The notes beneath the pieces are model-generated. The model was not told the origin of the DNA and did no database searches. It saw only the letters and a list, made by a program, of their open reading frames with translations. 64,000 nucleotides of DNA from Enterocloster lavalensis (lineage in GTDB: Bacteria > Bacillota > Clostridia > Lachnospirales > Lachnospiraceae): assembly GCF_902364025.1 (NCBI RefSeq), contig NZ_CABJCG010000006.1, forward strand, positions 202,524 to 266,523, given 5' to 3'. Positions 1-8,906 of this stretch are shown piece after piece. Numbering within the stretch: the stretch's first letter is position 1; the number at the start of each line of letters is the position of its first letter. The position numbers and the translations under genes were made by a program.

Positions 1-1338
1 CACCTGGTTGTCCTCCTCGGGCTTCACCACCGCCTGGGTCTTTAACTCCTCGTCCAGTTCCACCACCACGTCCGGCTCAATGCCCTTTCCGTGGAGGTCA
101 AAGCCGCTGGGGGTATAGTAGTGGCTCACCGTGATCTTGATGGCGGAACCGTCGCCCAGGGGCATCAGGCTCTGCACGATTCCTTTGCCATAGGAGGTGG
201 TTCCAACTACAGTCACCCAGTTGTAATCCTTGAGCGCACCGGTCAGCACCTCGGAGGCGCTGGCCGACTCGCCGTTGATCAGCACCGCGATGGGCAGGTC
301 CACCTGGTGGCCGTCGGAAGCGGTGTAGTGATCGCCCTTTCCGTTCTTGTCCGCCGTGTAAACGATCATGGTTTTCCCCTCGCCCTTGTCGTAGCGGGTC
401 AAATTGTCGGGCAGAAGATAGTCCGCGATGTCCACAGCGCCGTTTAACACGCCGCCGGGATTGCTGCGCAGATCCAGCACCAGCCCTTTCATCCCCTGGG
501 ACTCCAGATCGTCCAGCGCATCCTTGAACTGCTGGGTGGTGACCAGGTCAAACTGCGTGATCATAATGTAGCCGATCTGATCCGCCAGCATCTGATGCTC
601 CACCGTGGGCACCTCGATGCTCCGTCTGGTCAGCGTCATCTCCACATACTCGTCCTTCTCCTGGCGGTACACAGTAATGTGGACCTGGCTGCCCTCCTGG
701 CCCTTGATGTAGTTGTTCACCAGAATGGTCAGGCTCTCGTTGGCCACCACCTTGTCCTCCACCTTGTAGAGGATATCGCCGGGCTTCATTCCCGCCTCAA
801 AGGCAGGCGAGTTCTCAAACACGCGCACAATGGTGCACAGGCCGGTATTCCGGTTCTGGCTCAACATAGCGCCGATGCCGGAGTAAACGCCCTCGGTGCT
901 CTCCTGCATCTCCTTGTAATCCTCAGCCGTGTAATACTCGGAGTAGGGATCGTCCAGACCTGCAAGCATCCCCTTGTAGATGTAATCTTCCACATTCTCC
1001 ATATCCTCGTCGTAGAGGAAATACCGGTCGATGATATTCTGAATCAGGGACATTTTCGTGTTGATCTGCTCATAATCCAGCTCGTTCCCAGCCGTCTCCT
1101 TGCCGTCGGTGATTCCGGGCCCCGTCTGGGAGGCCTCCGGGCGGCTTCCGCCCCGCCCCATACTCCTGCTGAACAGGTAAATCCCCAAAGACATGCCCAC
1201 CACGATCAGACCGGCGAATACCGTCACAAGAGCGCCCGCTAAGACGCCATGCCAGAAACGGCTGTTTCCCTCCGGACGCCTGGGCGGCATCGGATTCTCC
1301 TGGTTCATATTCTCGTTGAAATTGTTCTGATTATCCAC
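1..1338 (-). CDS. S41 family C-terminal processing peptidase (CtpA-like), 3' end cut off by window
   Basis: This is a membrane-anchored serine protease of the CtpA/S41 family, which trims exported or cell-envelope proteins. The N-terminus has a proline-rich cytoplasmic stretch followed by one membrane segment (about residues 28-50). A PDZ domain follows (around NSPAFEAGMKPGDIL), then the S41 core with the catalytic serine in NGESASASEV and the lysine in TSYGKGIVQ. The start is GTG, preceded by GGAGACAGAAA. The reading frame is open to base 1, so the C-terminus lies outside the window. It is the last visible gene of the ftsE-ftsX-M23 row, 56 bp after the M23 gene, which suggests a role in regulating peptidoglycan hydrolases at division. 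The family call is secure; the substrate is unknown. Confidence 0.9.
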   Translation of the reverse strand, partial: MDNQNNFNENMNQENPMPPRRPEGNSRFWHGVLAGALVTVFAGLIVVGMSLGIYLFSRSMGRGGSRPEASQTGPGITDGKETAGNELDYEQINTKMSLIQNIIDRYFLYDEDMENVEDYIYKGMLAGLDDPYSEYYTAEDYKEMQESTEGVYSGIGAMLSQNRNTGLCTIVRVFENSPAFEAGMKPGDILYKVEDKVVANESLTILVNNYIKGQEGSQVHITVYRQEKDEYVEMTLTRRSIEVPTVEHQMLADQIGYIMITQFDLVTTQQFKDALDDLESQGMKGLVLDLRSNPGGVLNGAVDIADYLLPDNLTRYDKGEGKTMIVYTADKNGKGDHYTASDGHQVDLPIAVLINGESASASEVLTGALKDYNWVTVVGTTSYGKGIVQSLMPLGDGSAIKITVSHYYTPSGFDLHGKGIEPDVVVELDEELKTQAVVKPEEDNQV

Positions 1339-1394
1339 TTTCTGTCTCCTATCTGTCCGCTACACTTCATCTTCCCGCAGCCTGCTTTGATCCA

Positions 1395-2603
1395 TCAGGG
1401 ACTCACATAATTTCTCGGATTCACATAAGTCCCCCCGGACCGGATTCCGAAATGCAGATGCGGGCCTGTGGAATACCCCGTCGATCCCACCTTTGCGATC
1501 ACCTGGCCCTGCTTCACCTTTGCCCCCTTGCTCACCAACAGCTGGGAACAGTGCATGTACACCGTGCTGACCCCGCCGCCGTGATCGATCATGATATAAT
1601 TCCCGGCCGAATAGCTGTATGTAGCGATCACCACCTCGCCATCCGCGGCCGCGATAATGTCAGCTCCGGTGCTGGCGCCGATATCCATTCCCTTGTGATT
1701 GCTGGACGCCCCTTCCGTGGGCGACTCCCGGTCCCCGAAGTTCGAGGTGATCCGGCTGCTGGAAGGGCAGGGCCACTTAAAACTAATATTCCCCAAATCC
1801 TTAACCGTATACGTTTGACCGGCCTGCTGGGCTTTCTTCTTCGCCTCTTCCTCCCTGCGCTTCATCTCAGCCTCGATCTGGCGCATCTTGTCCTCCTGGG
1901 CCTTGATGTCCGCCTCGTAACCGGCGATCTGGTCCTGGGTGGAGGAAATTTTAGAATTGTAAGCGGTGAGCTCCGCCTCCTTGTCGGCCAAAAGCTGCTT
2001 GACCGAAGCCTGCTTGGCTTTTGTGGAGTCCTGAAGCGCCACAAGTTCCACATGTTCCTGTTCCAGAGCGGCCTCCCGCTCCGCCACGGCCTCCTTGGTC
2101 TCCCGGTATTTCTCCAGCATATCCCGGTCGTACTCCGTGATCTTGCTCACATACTCCGCCCGGTTTAACATCTGGGAAATGCTCTTGGACTGCAAAATCA
2201 GGTCCAGATAGCTGGTATCCCCGCGCTCGTACATGTATTTGATCCTGAGCTTCATGGAGTCGTACTGATTCGCTTCCGTCTCCCTGGCCGCCGCCAGCTC
2301 GTCCTGGGCCTGGGCGATCTCCCCTTCCTTCTGAGCGATCTGCTCCTCAAGCCTGGTAAGCTCGCCCGCCAGCTGGTTTAGGTTGCCGTCCAGCTGGCGA
2401 ACGTACTTTTCCGTGTCCGCCTTCAGGCCCTCCAGCTGCTTAAGCGCCTCCTCTGTTTTCTTTTTTTCCTGTTCCAGGGTCGTCACCTGGTCCTTGGCAT
2501 CCTTTAAGCCCTGGCTGGTGGCGTAAGCAGTCGGACCGGCCAGAAGGCCCGCCGCAAGCACTCCCGCCGCAGCCAGAAGCCGCATTTGTTTCCATCGGTT
2601 CAT
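1395..2603 (-). CDS. EnvC-like murein hydrolase (coiled coil plus M23 peptidase)
   Basis: A secreted peptidoglycan hydrolase that probably works with FtsEX at the division site. A signal peptide (MNRWKQMRLLAAAGVLAAGL) leads into about 230 residues of charged coiled coil rich in E, K and Q, then a C-terminal LytM/M23 domain. The zinc motifs HxxxD (NHKGMD) and HxH (GPHLHFG) are both intact, so unlike E. coli EnvC, whose LytM domain is degenerate, it should be catalytically active. I chose the ATG at 2603 behind AAGGGGCG. A TTG at 2627 would overlap the ftsX stop codon and add eight residues. The context after ftsX strongly supports a FtsEX-controlled hydrolase, as known for PcsB/CwlO-type proteins. 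Confidence 0.88.
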   Translation of the reverse strand: MNRWKQMRLLAAAGVLAAGLLAGPTAYATSQGLKDAKDQVTTLEQEKKKTEEALKQLEGLKADTEKYVRQLDGNLNQLAGELTRLEEQIAQKEGEIAQAQDELAAARETEANQYDSMKLRIKYMYERGDTSYLDLILQSKSISQMLNRAEYVSKITEYDRDMLEKYRETKEAVAEREAALEQEHVELVALQDSTKAKQASVKQLLADKEAELTAYNSKISSTQDQIAGYEADIKAQEDKMRQIEAEMKRREEEAKKKAQQAGQTYTVKDLGNISFKWPCPSSSRITSNFGDRESPTEGASSNHKGMDIGASTGADIIAAADGEVVIATYSYSAGNYIMIDHGGGVSTVYMHCSQLLVSKGAKVKQGQVIAKVGSTGYSTGPHLHFGIRSGGTYVNPRNYVSP

Positions 2604-2623
2604 CTTCTTTCGCCCCTTTTTCG

Positions 2624-3532
2624 TCAAACCTTCAGATGCTTGTGTATGGTAAAGAAGCTCACCAAAAAGCCGATCCCCACGCCCAGGGACATGGCGACCC
2701 CGGTCATATAGGGAAATATCTCCTGCAGCGGAAGGGGTGCGAAAATCCCCGTAATCACCTGGTAGCGCTCATTGATAAAGAGCACGGCCTTCTGGTACAA
2801 AACATACATTCCGCCCAAGGGAATCATAGCTCCGAACAGCCCCAGCAGCACGCCTTCCACCACAAAGGGGGCCCGGATCATATAGTTGGTGGCGCCGATC
2901 AGGCGCATAATTTCATTTTCCTGCCTGCGGAACGCCGCGGCCACAGAGATGGTGTTACTGATCAGGAATACGGCCACCGCCAGCAGCACGCCGATGATCA
3001 CCGCGGACAGCAGGCCCACGATCTTGGCCGTGCTGGACAGTCCGGCCACCGCGCTGTTGGAGTAATTCACCTTGCGCACGCCGTCGATCAGCTGCAGCCG
3101 GGACACCACCTGATCCTGGTCCCCGATATCGTTTAAGAAAATGGTAAACGAAGCCGAACCCGCCAGGGGATTGTCGTCGGCAAACCCCTCCGCCAGATCC
3201 TCCACACCCTTAAAATACTCGGATTTAAAGGATTCCCAGGCCTCTTCGGCGGAGACATACTCCATTTCCCGTACCTCGCCCCAGGAGCGGATCTCATCCC
3301 CGATGGAAAGAATCCGTTCCTCCGGCAGATCGTCCGCGAAAAAGACGGTGATTCCCACCGTGGACTGGGCCACCTGGGTCACATTCTGCACATTGGCCAC
3401 AATGGCGAAAAAAAGGCAGAATAAAAAAATACACGCAGAAATCGTCGCCATGGAAGCCAGGGAGAACAGGATATTTCTGCATATATTAATGATGCCCTGT
3501 TTCAGGCAATACCAAAATGTGCTAATTCTCAT
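2624..3532 (-). CDS. ftsX: Cell division protein FtsX (ABC permease)
   Basis: The membrane partner of FtsE, which passes ATPase cycles outward to activate peptidoglycan hydrolases. One N-terminal membrane segment (about residues 22-46) is followed by an extracellular domain of roughly 120 residues and three C-terminal membrane segments in an FtsX/MacB-like fold. The length of 302 aa is normal for Firmicutes. The start ATG overlaps the end of ftsE by 11 bp, so translation is probably coupled. An in-frame extension upstream to 3637 lies inside ftsE and is not likely to be real. The M23 hydrolase gene follows directly. Confidence 0.95.
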   Translation of the reverse strand: MRISTFWYCLKQGIINICRNILFSLASMATISACIFLFCLFFAIVANVQNVTQVAQSTVGITVFFADDLPEERILSIGDEIRSWGEVREMEYVSAEEAWESFKSEYFKGVEDLAEGFADDNPLAGSASFTIFLNDIGDQDQVVSRLQLIDGVRKVNYSNSAVAGLSSTAKIVGLLSAVIIGVLLAVAVFLISNTISVAAAFRRQENEIMRLIGATNYMIRAPFVVEGVLLGLFGAMIPLGGMYVLYQKAVLFINERYQVITGIFAPLPLQEIFPYMTGVAMSLGVGIGFLVSFFTIHKHLKV

Positions 3533-4226
3533 AATAGAAGCGCTGCCTTTCCGGTGTGATGTAGCTGCCCGTGTCGTCGGTGATGATCCCGCGGTCCATG
3601 GTGATAACCCGCTTCCCCATCTCCTCCACCAGCTCATGGCTGTGGGTGATCACAACCACCGTGGTTCCACGCTGGTTGATCTCGTCCAGAAGTCTCATGA
3701 TCTCGTGGGCATTGAAGCTGTCCAGATTACCCGTGGGCTCATCGGCCAGCAGCACGTCCGGATCGTTGATCAGCGCTCTGGCAATCGCCACGCGCTGCTG
3801 CTCACCGCCGGAGAGCTGTCTGGGATAAGCCTTATACTTAGCCGACAGTCCCACCATGCGCAGCATCTCCGGCACGGACTCCTTGATCACCCGCCCCGGA
3901 ACGCCGATCACCCGCTGTGCAAACGCAACGTTCTCAAATACAGTGCGGTCTTTCAGGAGTCTGAAATCCTGAAAGACCACGCCCAATCCTCTGCGATATT
4001 TTGGGACGTACCGGCGCGGCATGCGGCCTAAGTCCATGTCGTTCACCTTGATGCGTCCCTTTGTAGGCTCCAGCTCTTTGAGCAGCAGCTTCATCAGCGT
4101 GCTCTTGCCGGAACCACTTCTCCCCACGATAAAGACAAACTCACCGTCCTCGATGGTGAGGCTGACATTTTTCAGCGCCTTGTTGCCCGTCTCATAGGTC
4201 TTGCTTACTCGATCGATCTCTATCAT
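3522..4226 (-). CDS. ftsE: Cell division ATP-binding protein FtsE
   Basis: The cytoplasmic ATPase of the FtsEX complex. It shows Walker A GRSGSGKST (residues 35-43), the signature LSGGEQQR, Walker B VLLADEPTGNLD and the switch histidine in VVVITHSHE. The 234-aa length is typical. GGAG lies six bases upstream of the ATG. It is the first gene of the row ftsE-ftsX-M23-S41, transcribed leftward. A 138-bp gap containing 40-bp repeats separates it from the preceding regulator gene. Confidence 0.96.
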   Translation of the reverse strand: MIEIDRVSKTYETGNKALKNVSLTIEDGEFVFIVGRSGSGKSTLMKLLLKELEPTKGRIKVNDMDLGRMPRRYVPKYRRGLGVVFQDFRLLKDRTVFENVAFAQRVIGVPGRVIKESVPEMLRMVGLSAKYKAYPRQLSGGEQQRVAIARALINDPDVLLADEPTGNLDSFNAHEIMRLLDEINQRGTTVVVITHSHELVEEMGKRVITMDRGIITDDTGSYITPERQRFYYEN

Positions 4227-4270
4227 TCGCTGCTCCGAAATCTAATATCATGCGGGCCGCATGCATGGCC

Positions 4271-4366
4271 GCGGCCCATTACATTCCGCAATCGCCCGTT
4301 CGCTCTGCGCACGGCCCATTACATTCCGCAATCGCCCGCGCGCTCTGCGCACGGCCCATTACATTC
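4271..4366 (-). repeat. Array of 40-bp repeats (two full units plus a partial) after the regulator gene
   Basis: Full units occupy 4287-4326 and 4327-4366, with a partial unit at 4271-4286. On the minus strand each unit starts GAATGTAATGGGCC and ends CGGGCGATTGC. The first unit overlaps the TGA stop of the regulator gene. The ends match the arrays at 7859, 43171 and 56510, while the middle differs. Adjacent units within this array differ at only two bases. Confidence 0.9.
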
Positions 4367-5453
4367 AATAATCTAAACTCTCCATGTAGCGCATGTACTT
4401 GGCTACCATCAACGCGATCTTGAAGGTGATGGCGTCCTCGAACACCCGCAGGTCCAGGCCGGTGCTCTTCTCCAGCTTATCCAGGCGGTATACCAGGGTG
4501 TTTCTGTGGATGTAGAGCTGTCTGGAGGTCTCGGACACGTTCAGGCTGTTCTCAAAGAACTTGTTGATGGTGGTCAGGGTCTCCTCGTCGAACTCGTCGG
4601 GGGACTTGCCGTCGAACACCTCACGGATGAACATCTTGCACAGCGGGATGGGCAGCTGATAGATCAGGCGGCCGATTCCCAGGTTGTTGTAGGCGATCAC
4701 GTTCTTGTTGCTGTAGAAGATCTTTCCCACGTCCAGAGCCATCTTCGCTTCCTTATAAGAACGGGAAACTTCCTTAATATCATTGATAATGGTGCCGTAA
4801 GCCACGCGGACCTTGGTCATGGCCTCGGTGTTCAGCATGTCGAGAATGGTGTTGGCTGTCTTGTCCAGCTCGCTGTAGCTCTCGCCCTGCTTCACTTCCT
4901 TCACCAGGATGATGTTCTTCTCATCCACAGCGGTGATGAAGTCCTTGGTCTTGGTTGCGAACAGGCTGCGCACGGTCTCTAACGCGTTCACATCCTTCTC
5001 GTTGTGGGTCTCGATAATGTATACCACCCGCTTCACATCGGTGTCGATGTGCAGCTTCTTGGCGCGGTTGTAGATATCCACCAGCAGCAGGTTGTCCAAC
5101 AGCAGGTTCTTGATGAAGTTATCCTTGTCAAAACGCTCCTTGTAGGCCACCAACAGGTTCTGTACCTGGAACGCGGCCAGCTTGCCCACCATGTAGACAT
5201 CGTCGCTGGCGCCCTTGGCCAACATGATGTACTCTAACTGGTGCTCGTCAAACACCTTGAAGAACTGAAATCCCTGGATCACCTGGCTGTCGGCCGGGGA
5301 ATCCACAAAGGCCAGAATGGAACTCTCGGAATCTTCCGCGTCCGTGAATGTGGATGCCAACACTTTACCTTCTGTATCGCAAATGCATAAATCAATTCTG
5401 GTAATGCCCTTTAATCCATCTAATGTAGTCTGCAGTATCTGATTTGAAATCAT
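4365..5453 (-). CDS. PucR/CdaR-type transcriptional regulator
   Basis: A 362-aa regulator with a C-terminal PucR-type helix-turn-helix (about residues 305-355, including the NVSETSRQLYIHRNTLVYRL motif typical of sugar-diacid or purine regulators). The N-terminal part (MISNQILQTTLDGLKGITRI) resembles the putative sugar-diacid recognition domain of CdaR proteins, and a GGDEF-like central region follows. AAGGAG lies ahead of the ATG. It sits just downstream of msmX and is separated from it by a strong terminator, so it is probably transcribed on its own. The ligand is not predictable from sequence. Confidence 0.85.
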   Translation of the reverse strand: MISNQILQTTLDGLKGITRIDLCICDTEGKVLASTFTDAEDSESSILAFVDSPADSQVIQGFQFFKVFDEHQLEYIMLAKGASDDVYMVGKLAAFQVQNLLVAYKERFDKDNFIKNLLLDNLLLVDIYNRAKKLHIDTDVKRVVYIIETHNEKDVNALETVRSLFATKTKDFITAVDEKNIILVKEVKQGESYSELDKTANTILDMLNTEAMTKVRVAYGTIINDIKEVSRSYKEAKMALDVGKIFYSNKNVIAYNNLGIGRLIYQLPIPLCKMFIREVFDGKSPDEFDEETLTTINKFFENSLNVSETSRQLYIHRNTLVYRLDKLEKSTGLDLRVFEDAITFKIALMVAKYMRYMESLDY

Positions 5454-5526
5454 CTTCTACTCTCCTTTTTCCAAATATAGTCGGAGTAATCTAATATCCT
5501 ATTTTCCTATTTTAATGCAAAATTAC

Positions 5527-5576
5527 AAAAAAAGCAAGGGAGTTATACACTACCTTGCTTTTTTTTACAAGTCAAT
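5527..5576 (-). terminator. Bidirectional intrinsic terminator after msmX
   Basis: An 8-bp stem (AAGCAAGG at 5532-5539, CCTTGCTT at 5563-5570) has A runs on one side and T runs on the other. It can end msmX transcripts on the minus strand and also works on the plus strand. Confidence 0.85.
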
Positions 5577-5595
5577 GGATTTGACGTTCTATTTG

Positions 5596-6708
5596 TTAGT
5601 TCAGAACCACAAGCTCTGTGTCCTTATCGAAAATGTGAATCTTTTCCAGATCCAGGGCCAGTTTCACGGCGTCGCCGGGTCTTGCGGTGGTGCGCGGATT
5701 CACCTTGGCGGTAAAGCTGGTGTCGTCCACATCGAAGTACAGCAGAACCTCGGAACCCAGCATCTCGTACACACGAACGGTGGACTCGATCACGCTCTTG
5801 GGAGACATGGACAGGAAGGACTCCTCGTCATGCAGATCCTCGGGGCGGATTCCCAGGGTAACGGTCTTGCCGACATAGCCGGCTTCCTCTAACTTCTTAG
5901 CCTTCGCCTCAGGAAGTGCGATGGTGTGTCCCGCAAAGGTCAGGGTCACTTCCACGCCGTCCTTGGCAACGGTGGCGTCGATCATGTTCATCTGCGGAGC
6001 GCCGATAAATCCGGCAACGAACTTGTTGCAGGGCTTGTCGTACAGATTGCGGGGGTTGTCTACCTGCTGGATCACGCCGTCCTTCATGACAACGATTCTG
6101 GTACCAAGAGTCATAGCCTCGGTCTGGTCATGGGTAACGTAGATGATGGTGGTTTCCAGTCTCTGATGCAGCTTGGAAATCTCCACACGCATCTGGCCTC
6201 TCAGCTTGGCATCCAGGTTGGACAGCGGCTCATCCATCAGGAACACCTTGGGATTACGCACGATGGCACGTCCCATAGCCACACGCTGTCTCTGACCGCC
6301 GGACAGAGCCTTGGGTTTGCGGTCCAGCAGATGATCCAGATCCAGGATCTTGGCGGCGTCATGCACTTTCTTGTCGATCTCGTCCTTGGGTGTCTTTCTC
6401 AGCTTCAGGCCGAAAGCCATGTTGTCGTACACGGACATATGAGGATACAGAGCGTAGTTCTGGAATACCATTGCGATGTCGCGGTCCTTGGGCTCCACAT
6501 CGTTTACCAGCTTATCGTCAATGTAGAGTTCACCGGAAGAAATGTCCTCCAGACCTGCGATCATACGAAGGGTGGTAGACTTGCCGCAGCCGGACGGGCC
6601 TACGAAAATGATAAATTCCTTATCTTGAATTTCCAGGTTAAAATCCTTGACAGCTACAAATCCGTTGGGATATTTCTTGGTTACGTTTTTCAGTAATAAA
6701 CTAGCCAT
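5596..6708 (-). CDS. msmX: Shared sugar ABC transporter ATPase (MsmX/UgpC type)
   Basis: A 370-aa ATPase that energises carbohydrate ABC importers. It contains Walker A GPSGCGKST, the signature LSGGQRQR, Walker B VFLMDEPLSNLD and a C-terminal MalK-like regulatory/TOBE region (around GIRPEDLHD). The start ATG at 6708 follows AGGAGG with nine bases of spacing; nine further codons upstream are unlikely to be translated. No permease or binding-protein gene is next to it. This matches the known Firmicute arrangement in which one MsmX-type ATPase serves several importers. Its leader carries a cre-like palindrome. Confidence 0.92.
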   Translation of the reverse strand: MASLLLKNVTKKYPNGFVAVKDFNLEIQDKEFIIFVGPSGCGKSTTLRMIAGLEDISSGELYIDDKLVNDVEPKDRDIAMVFQNYALYPHMSVYDNMAFGLKLRKTPKDEIDKKVHDAAKILDLDHLLDRKPKALSGGQRQRVAMGRAIVRNPKVFLMDEPLSNLDAKLRGQMRVEISKLHQRLETTIIYVTHDQTEAMTLGTRIVVMKDGVIQQVDNPRNLYDKPCNKFVAGFIGAPQMNMIDATVAKDGVEVTLTFAGHTIALPEAKAKKLEEAGYVGKTVTLGIRPEDLHDEESFLSMSPKSVIESTVRVYEMLGSEVLLYFDVDDTSFTAKVNPRTTARPGDAVKLALDLEKIHIFDKDTELVVLN

Positions 6709-6816
6709 TCTGTTCTTTCCTCCTAAAAAATGCACTTCATAATTAATGTAATAGTAACCGCCGGATCACTCAAAATTCCCGAAGTGAAACCGCTTCTGTA
6801 ACTATCCCTATCATAC

Positions 6817-6832
6817 ATGAAACCATTTTCAT
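6817..6832. promoter_or_regulatory. cre-like palindrome upstream of msmX
   Basis: The palindrome ATGAAACCATTTTCAT lies about 110 bp upstream of the msmX start. It matches the CcpA/LacI-family operator consensus (TGWAANCGNTNWCA) except at one central base. A weaker related sequence, GTGAAACCGCTTCT, follows at about 6784-6797. Carbon catabolite control of a sugar ATPase is plausible. I could not assign a clear -35/-10 pair in this 256-bp leader. Confidence 0.45.
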
Positions 6833-6964
6833 TTACCATATTGACAATTTACAAAATCCAAATTTAGGATTTAGCTAAATTGTATACCAGGAAAAAAAAG
6901 TGCTCGAAATCACAAATTTCCGCAGAATGGGTTGTTAGAAGTTTGTTAAATATGATAAAGTCTG

Positions 6965-7804
6965 TCAATATTCAATAAAACCTTCACCGAAAACTTCACG
7001 AACGTCACTGACTATGACGAACGCCCGGGGATCAAAGCGGGAAACCAGCTCCCGGAGTTGTACAATTTCCTTCTTGGATACCACACAAAACAACATATTT
7101 TTCTCCGAATTGGAGTACATGCCCCGGGCCGTCATGCCGGTGACGCCCCGGCTCATTTCCTTTAAAATTGCGTCCGCGATCTCCTGATGATGATCGGAAA
7201 TGATATAAGCCTGTTTGGAAAACTTCAGGCCCTCGATCAGGCCGTCGGAAATTTTCGACACGGTGAAAATGGCGATCAGCGCGTAAAGGGCCGCCCGGAT
7301 GCCGAACACGCTAGCTCCCACCAGCACGATCAGTCCGTCCAGAACCTGCATGATCTGGGCAATGGTATAGTGCTTCATGCGCTTCTGGATCAGGGCCGCC
7401 AGCATGTCCGTGCCGCCGGTGGTCGCCCGGGCCAGAAACACCAGGCCGATTCCCACGCCGCCGATGATTCCGCCGAACAGGGCGGAGAGGAACAGGTCGT
7501 CCTGCATAAAGGAGCCGTCCGGAATCACGTACAATGCCACGGAGAGCATGACGGTGGCGAACAATGTCCGTTTGATAAAGGTCCATCCCATAATCTTAAA
7601 CGCGGCGATGAACAGCGGGATGTTGAGCAGCGTATTGCTCAGCCACAGGGGCACGTTCCAGATCTGTTTAAAGATAATGGCCGCGCCGGTCACGCCGCCC
7701 GTTACCATGTTGGCCGGATCGAAAATGTTCTTGATGCCCATGGACATCAGAACCGTTCCGATCACAATCATACCGTAATCCACTGCTACACTCTTATTTC
7801 TCAT
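6965..7804 (-). CDS. YitT family membrane protein (DUF2179)
   Basis: A 279-aa protein with about five membrane segments in its first 190 residues (MIVIGTVLMSMGIKNIFDPANMVTGG is diagnostic) and a soluble C-terminal DUF2179 domain of roughly 80 residues. The start ATG at 7804 follows AAGGAG with six bases spacing; an upstream extension to 7891 would read through a 40-bp repeat copy and is rejected. The biochemical function of YitT proteins is not established. It appears to be a single-gene unit. Confidence 0.85.
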   Translation of the reverse strand: MRNKSVAVDYGMIVIGTVLMSMGIKNIFDPANMVTGGVTGAAIIFKQIWNVPLWLSNTLLNIPLFIAAFKIMGWTFIKRTLFATVMLSVALYVIPDGSFMQDDLFLSALFGGIIGGVGIGLVFLARATTGGTDMLAALIQKRMKHYTIAQIMQVLDGLIVLVGASVFGIRAALYALIAIFTVSKISDGLIEGLKFSKQAYIISDHHQEIADAILKEMSRGVTGMTARGMYSNSEKNMLFCVVSKKEIVQLRELVSRFDPRAFVIVSDVREVFGEGFIEY

Positions 7805-7858
7805 AACCTTCTCCTTTTCAAAATCCGTATCCCTGCCCCTGCAGCATACCAAACGCCC

Positions 7859-7898
7859 GGCAACGGCCCGCAGGCAGCGCCGGCGGCCCATTACGTTC
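7859..7898 (-). repeat. Single copy of the 40-bp repeat between cvfB and yitT
   Basis: On the minus strand it begins GAACGTAATGGGCCGCCGGC and ends GGGCCGTTGCC, matching the 4271 and 43171 arrays at both ends. It lies immediately after the cvfB terminator T-run. Confidence 0.8.
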
Positions 7899-7935
7899 TA
7901 AAAAAGCAGCCCCGGAATCCCGGAAAGCTGCTCAG
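7898..7935 (-). terminator. Intrinsic terminator of cvfB
   Basis: On the minus strand AGCAGC pairs with GCTGCT, extended by CCGG/CCGG with small bulges and a four-base loop. A run of six T follows. It starts about ten bases after the cvfB stop codon. Confidence 0.75.
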
Positions 7936-7945
7936 TCCCGCACTG

Positions 7946-8779
7946 TTAAATTCGCTCGATGGTCTTTTCGGTGATTTTCACCTTTCCCTCCTTTAGCAGG
8001 CGTCCCACCGCCCGCTTGAAGGCGTTTTTGCTCATGTTAAACTCCCGCATGATCACCTCCGGCTTCGCCTTATCGTTAAAGGGAAGCACTCCGTCGAATT
8101 CGTCAATGACCTTTAAGACCTTGTCCGCGTCCGACGACATCTGAATATAAGCCTTGTCGCGGGCGCACAGATCCAGCTTGCCGTCCTCACGCACTTTCAT
8201 CACTCTGGCCTGAATCTCCTCGCCCTCGCGGAAGCTCCCAAACAGTTCCTGTTTGGGGATCAGCCCGTAATACTTGTTGTCCACCGCCACAAAGGCGCCC
8301 AGCTTCTCGCTGATTTCATAGACTGTACCCGTCACCCAGTCGTCCGCCTTGTAGGGAGACTGATTGCTCATGTGGGAATAGACCCGCATGGTAGCCGCCA
8401 GGCGGTGGCTCTTGTCCACATAAAGGGTCACCAGACACTTCTCCCCCTTTCGGACCGGGTGCGTCTGTTCCTTAAAGGGCAGCAGAAGGTCCTTCTCCAG
8501 CCCCATGTCCAAAAACGCGCCGATTTTAGCCACGTCCTTGACCTCCAGCAGGGCGGTCTCCCCCACCTGCAGCTTTGGCTTTCCCGTGGTGGCGATCAAA
8601 CGGTCGGAAGAATCCTTATAAATGAACACCTCCACCTTATCCCCAACCTTGGCTCCCTGGGGCACCTGCTTTTTTGGCAAAAGCACGGAGGCCTCGTCCC
8701 CCGCCTTCTCGCCCACATAGACGCCAAACTCTTTCGTGCGCAGTATTTCCAGTTCCTGTACCTTACCTAACTCAATCAT
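7946..8779 (-). CDS. cvfB: CvfB-like S1 RNA-binding protein
   Basis: A 277-aa protein of the CvfB family (conserved virulence factor B). It has tandem S1-like beta barrels in the first ~215 residues (for example DDWVTGTVYEISEKLGAFVAVDN) and a C-terminal winged helix (about 220-277). AGAGGAG precedes the ATG. Members bind RNA and affect gene expression in staphylococci, but the molecular role is unsettled. It lies 127 bp downstream of the thioesterase gene on the same strand and ends in its own terminator. Confidence 0.9.
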   Translation of the reverse strand: MIELGKVQELEILRTKEFGVYVGEKAGDEASVLLPKKQVPQGAKVGDKVEVFIYKDSSDRLIATTGKPKLQVGETALLEVKDVAKIGAFLDMGLEKDLLLPFKEQTHPVRKGEKCLVTLYVDKSHRLAATMRVYSHMSNQSPYKADDWVTGTVYEISEKLGAFVAVDNKYYGLIPKQELFGSFREGEEIQARVMKVREDGKLDLCARDKAYIQMSSDADKVLKVIDEFDGVLPFNDKAKPEVIMREFNMSKNAFKRAVGRLLKEGKVKITEKTIERI

Positions 8780-8906
8780 TCCCGTTGCTCCTCTTTCCCA
8801 GGTCTGCCGCCTGCGGACGGCGCCTTACTCCAACCTGCTGCTTCTCATCTGTATGGCCGGACGGCTGCTTCGGTTCCGTCCCTTCTATAAAAAATACCTG
8901 TAAACG

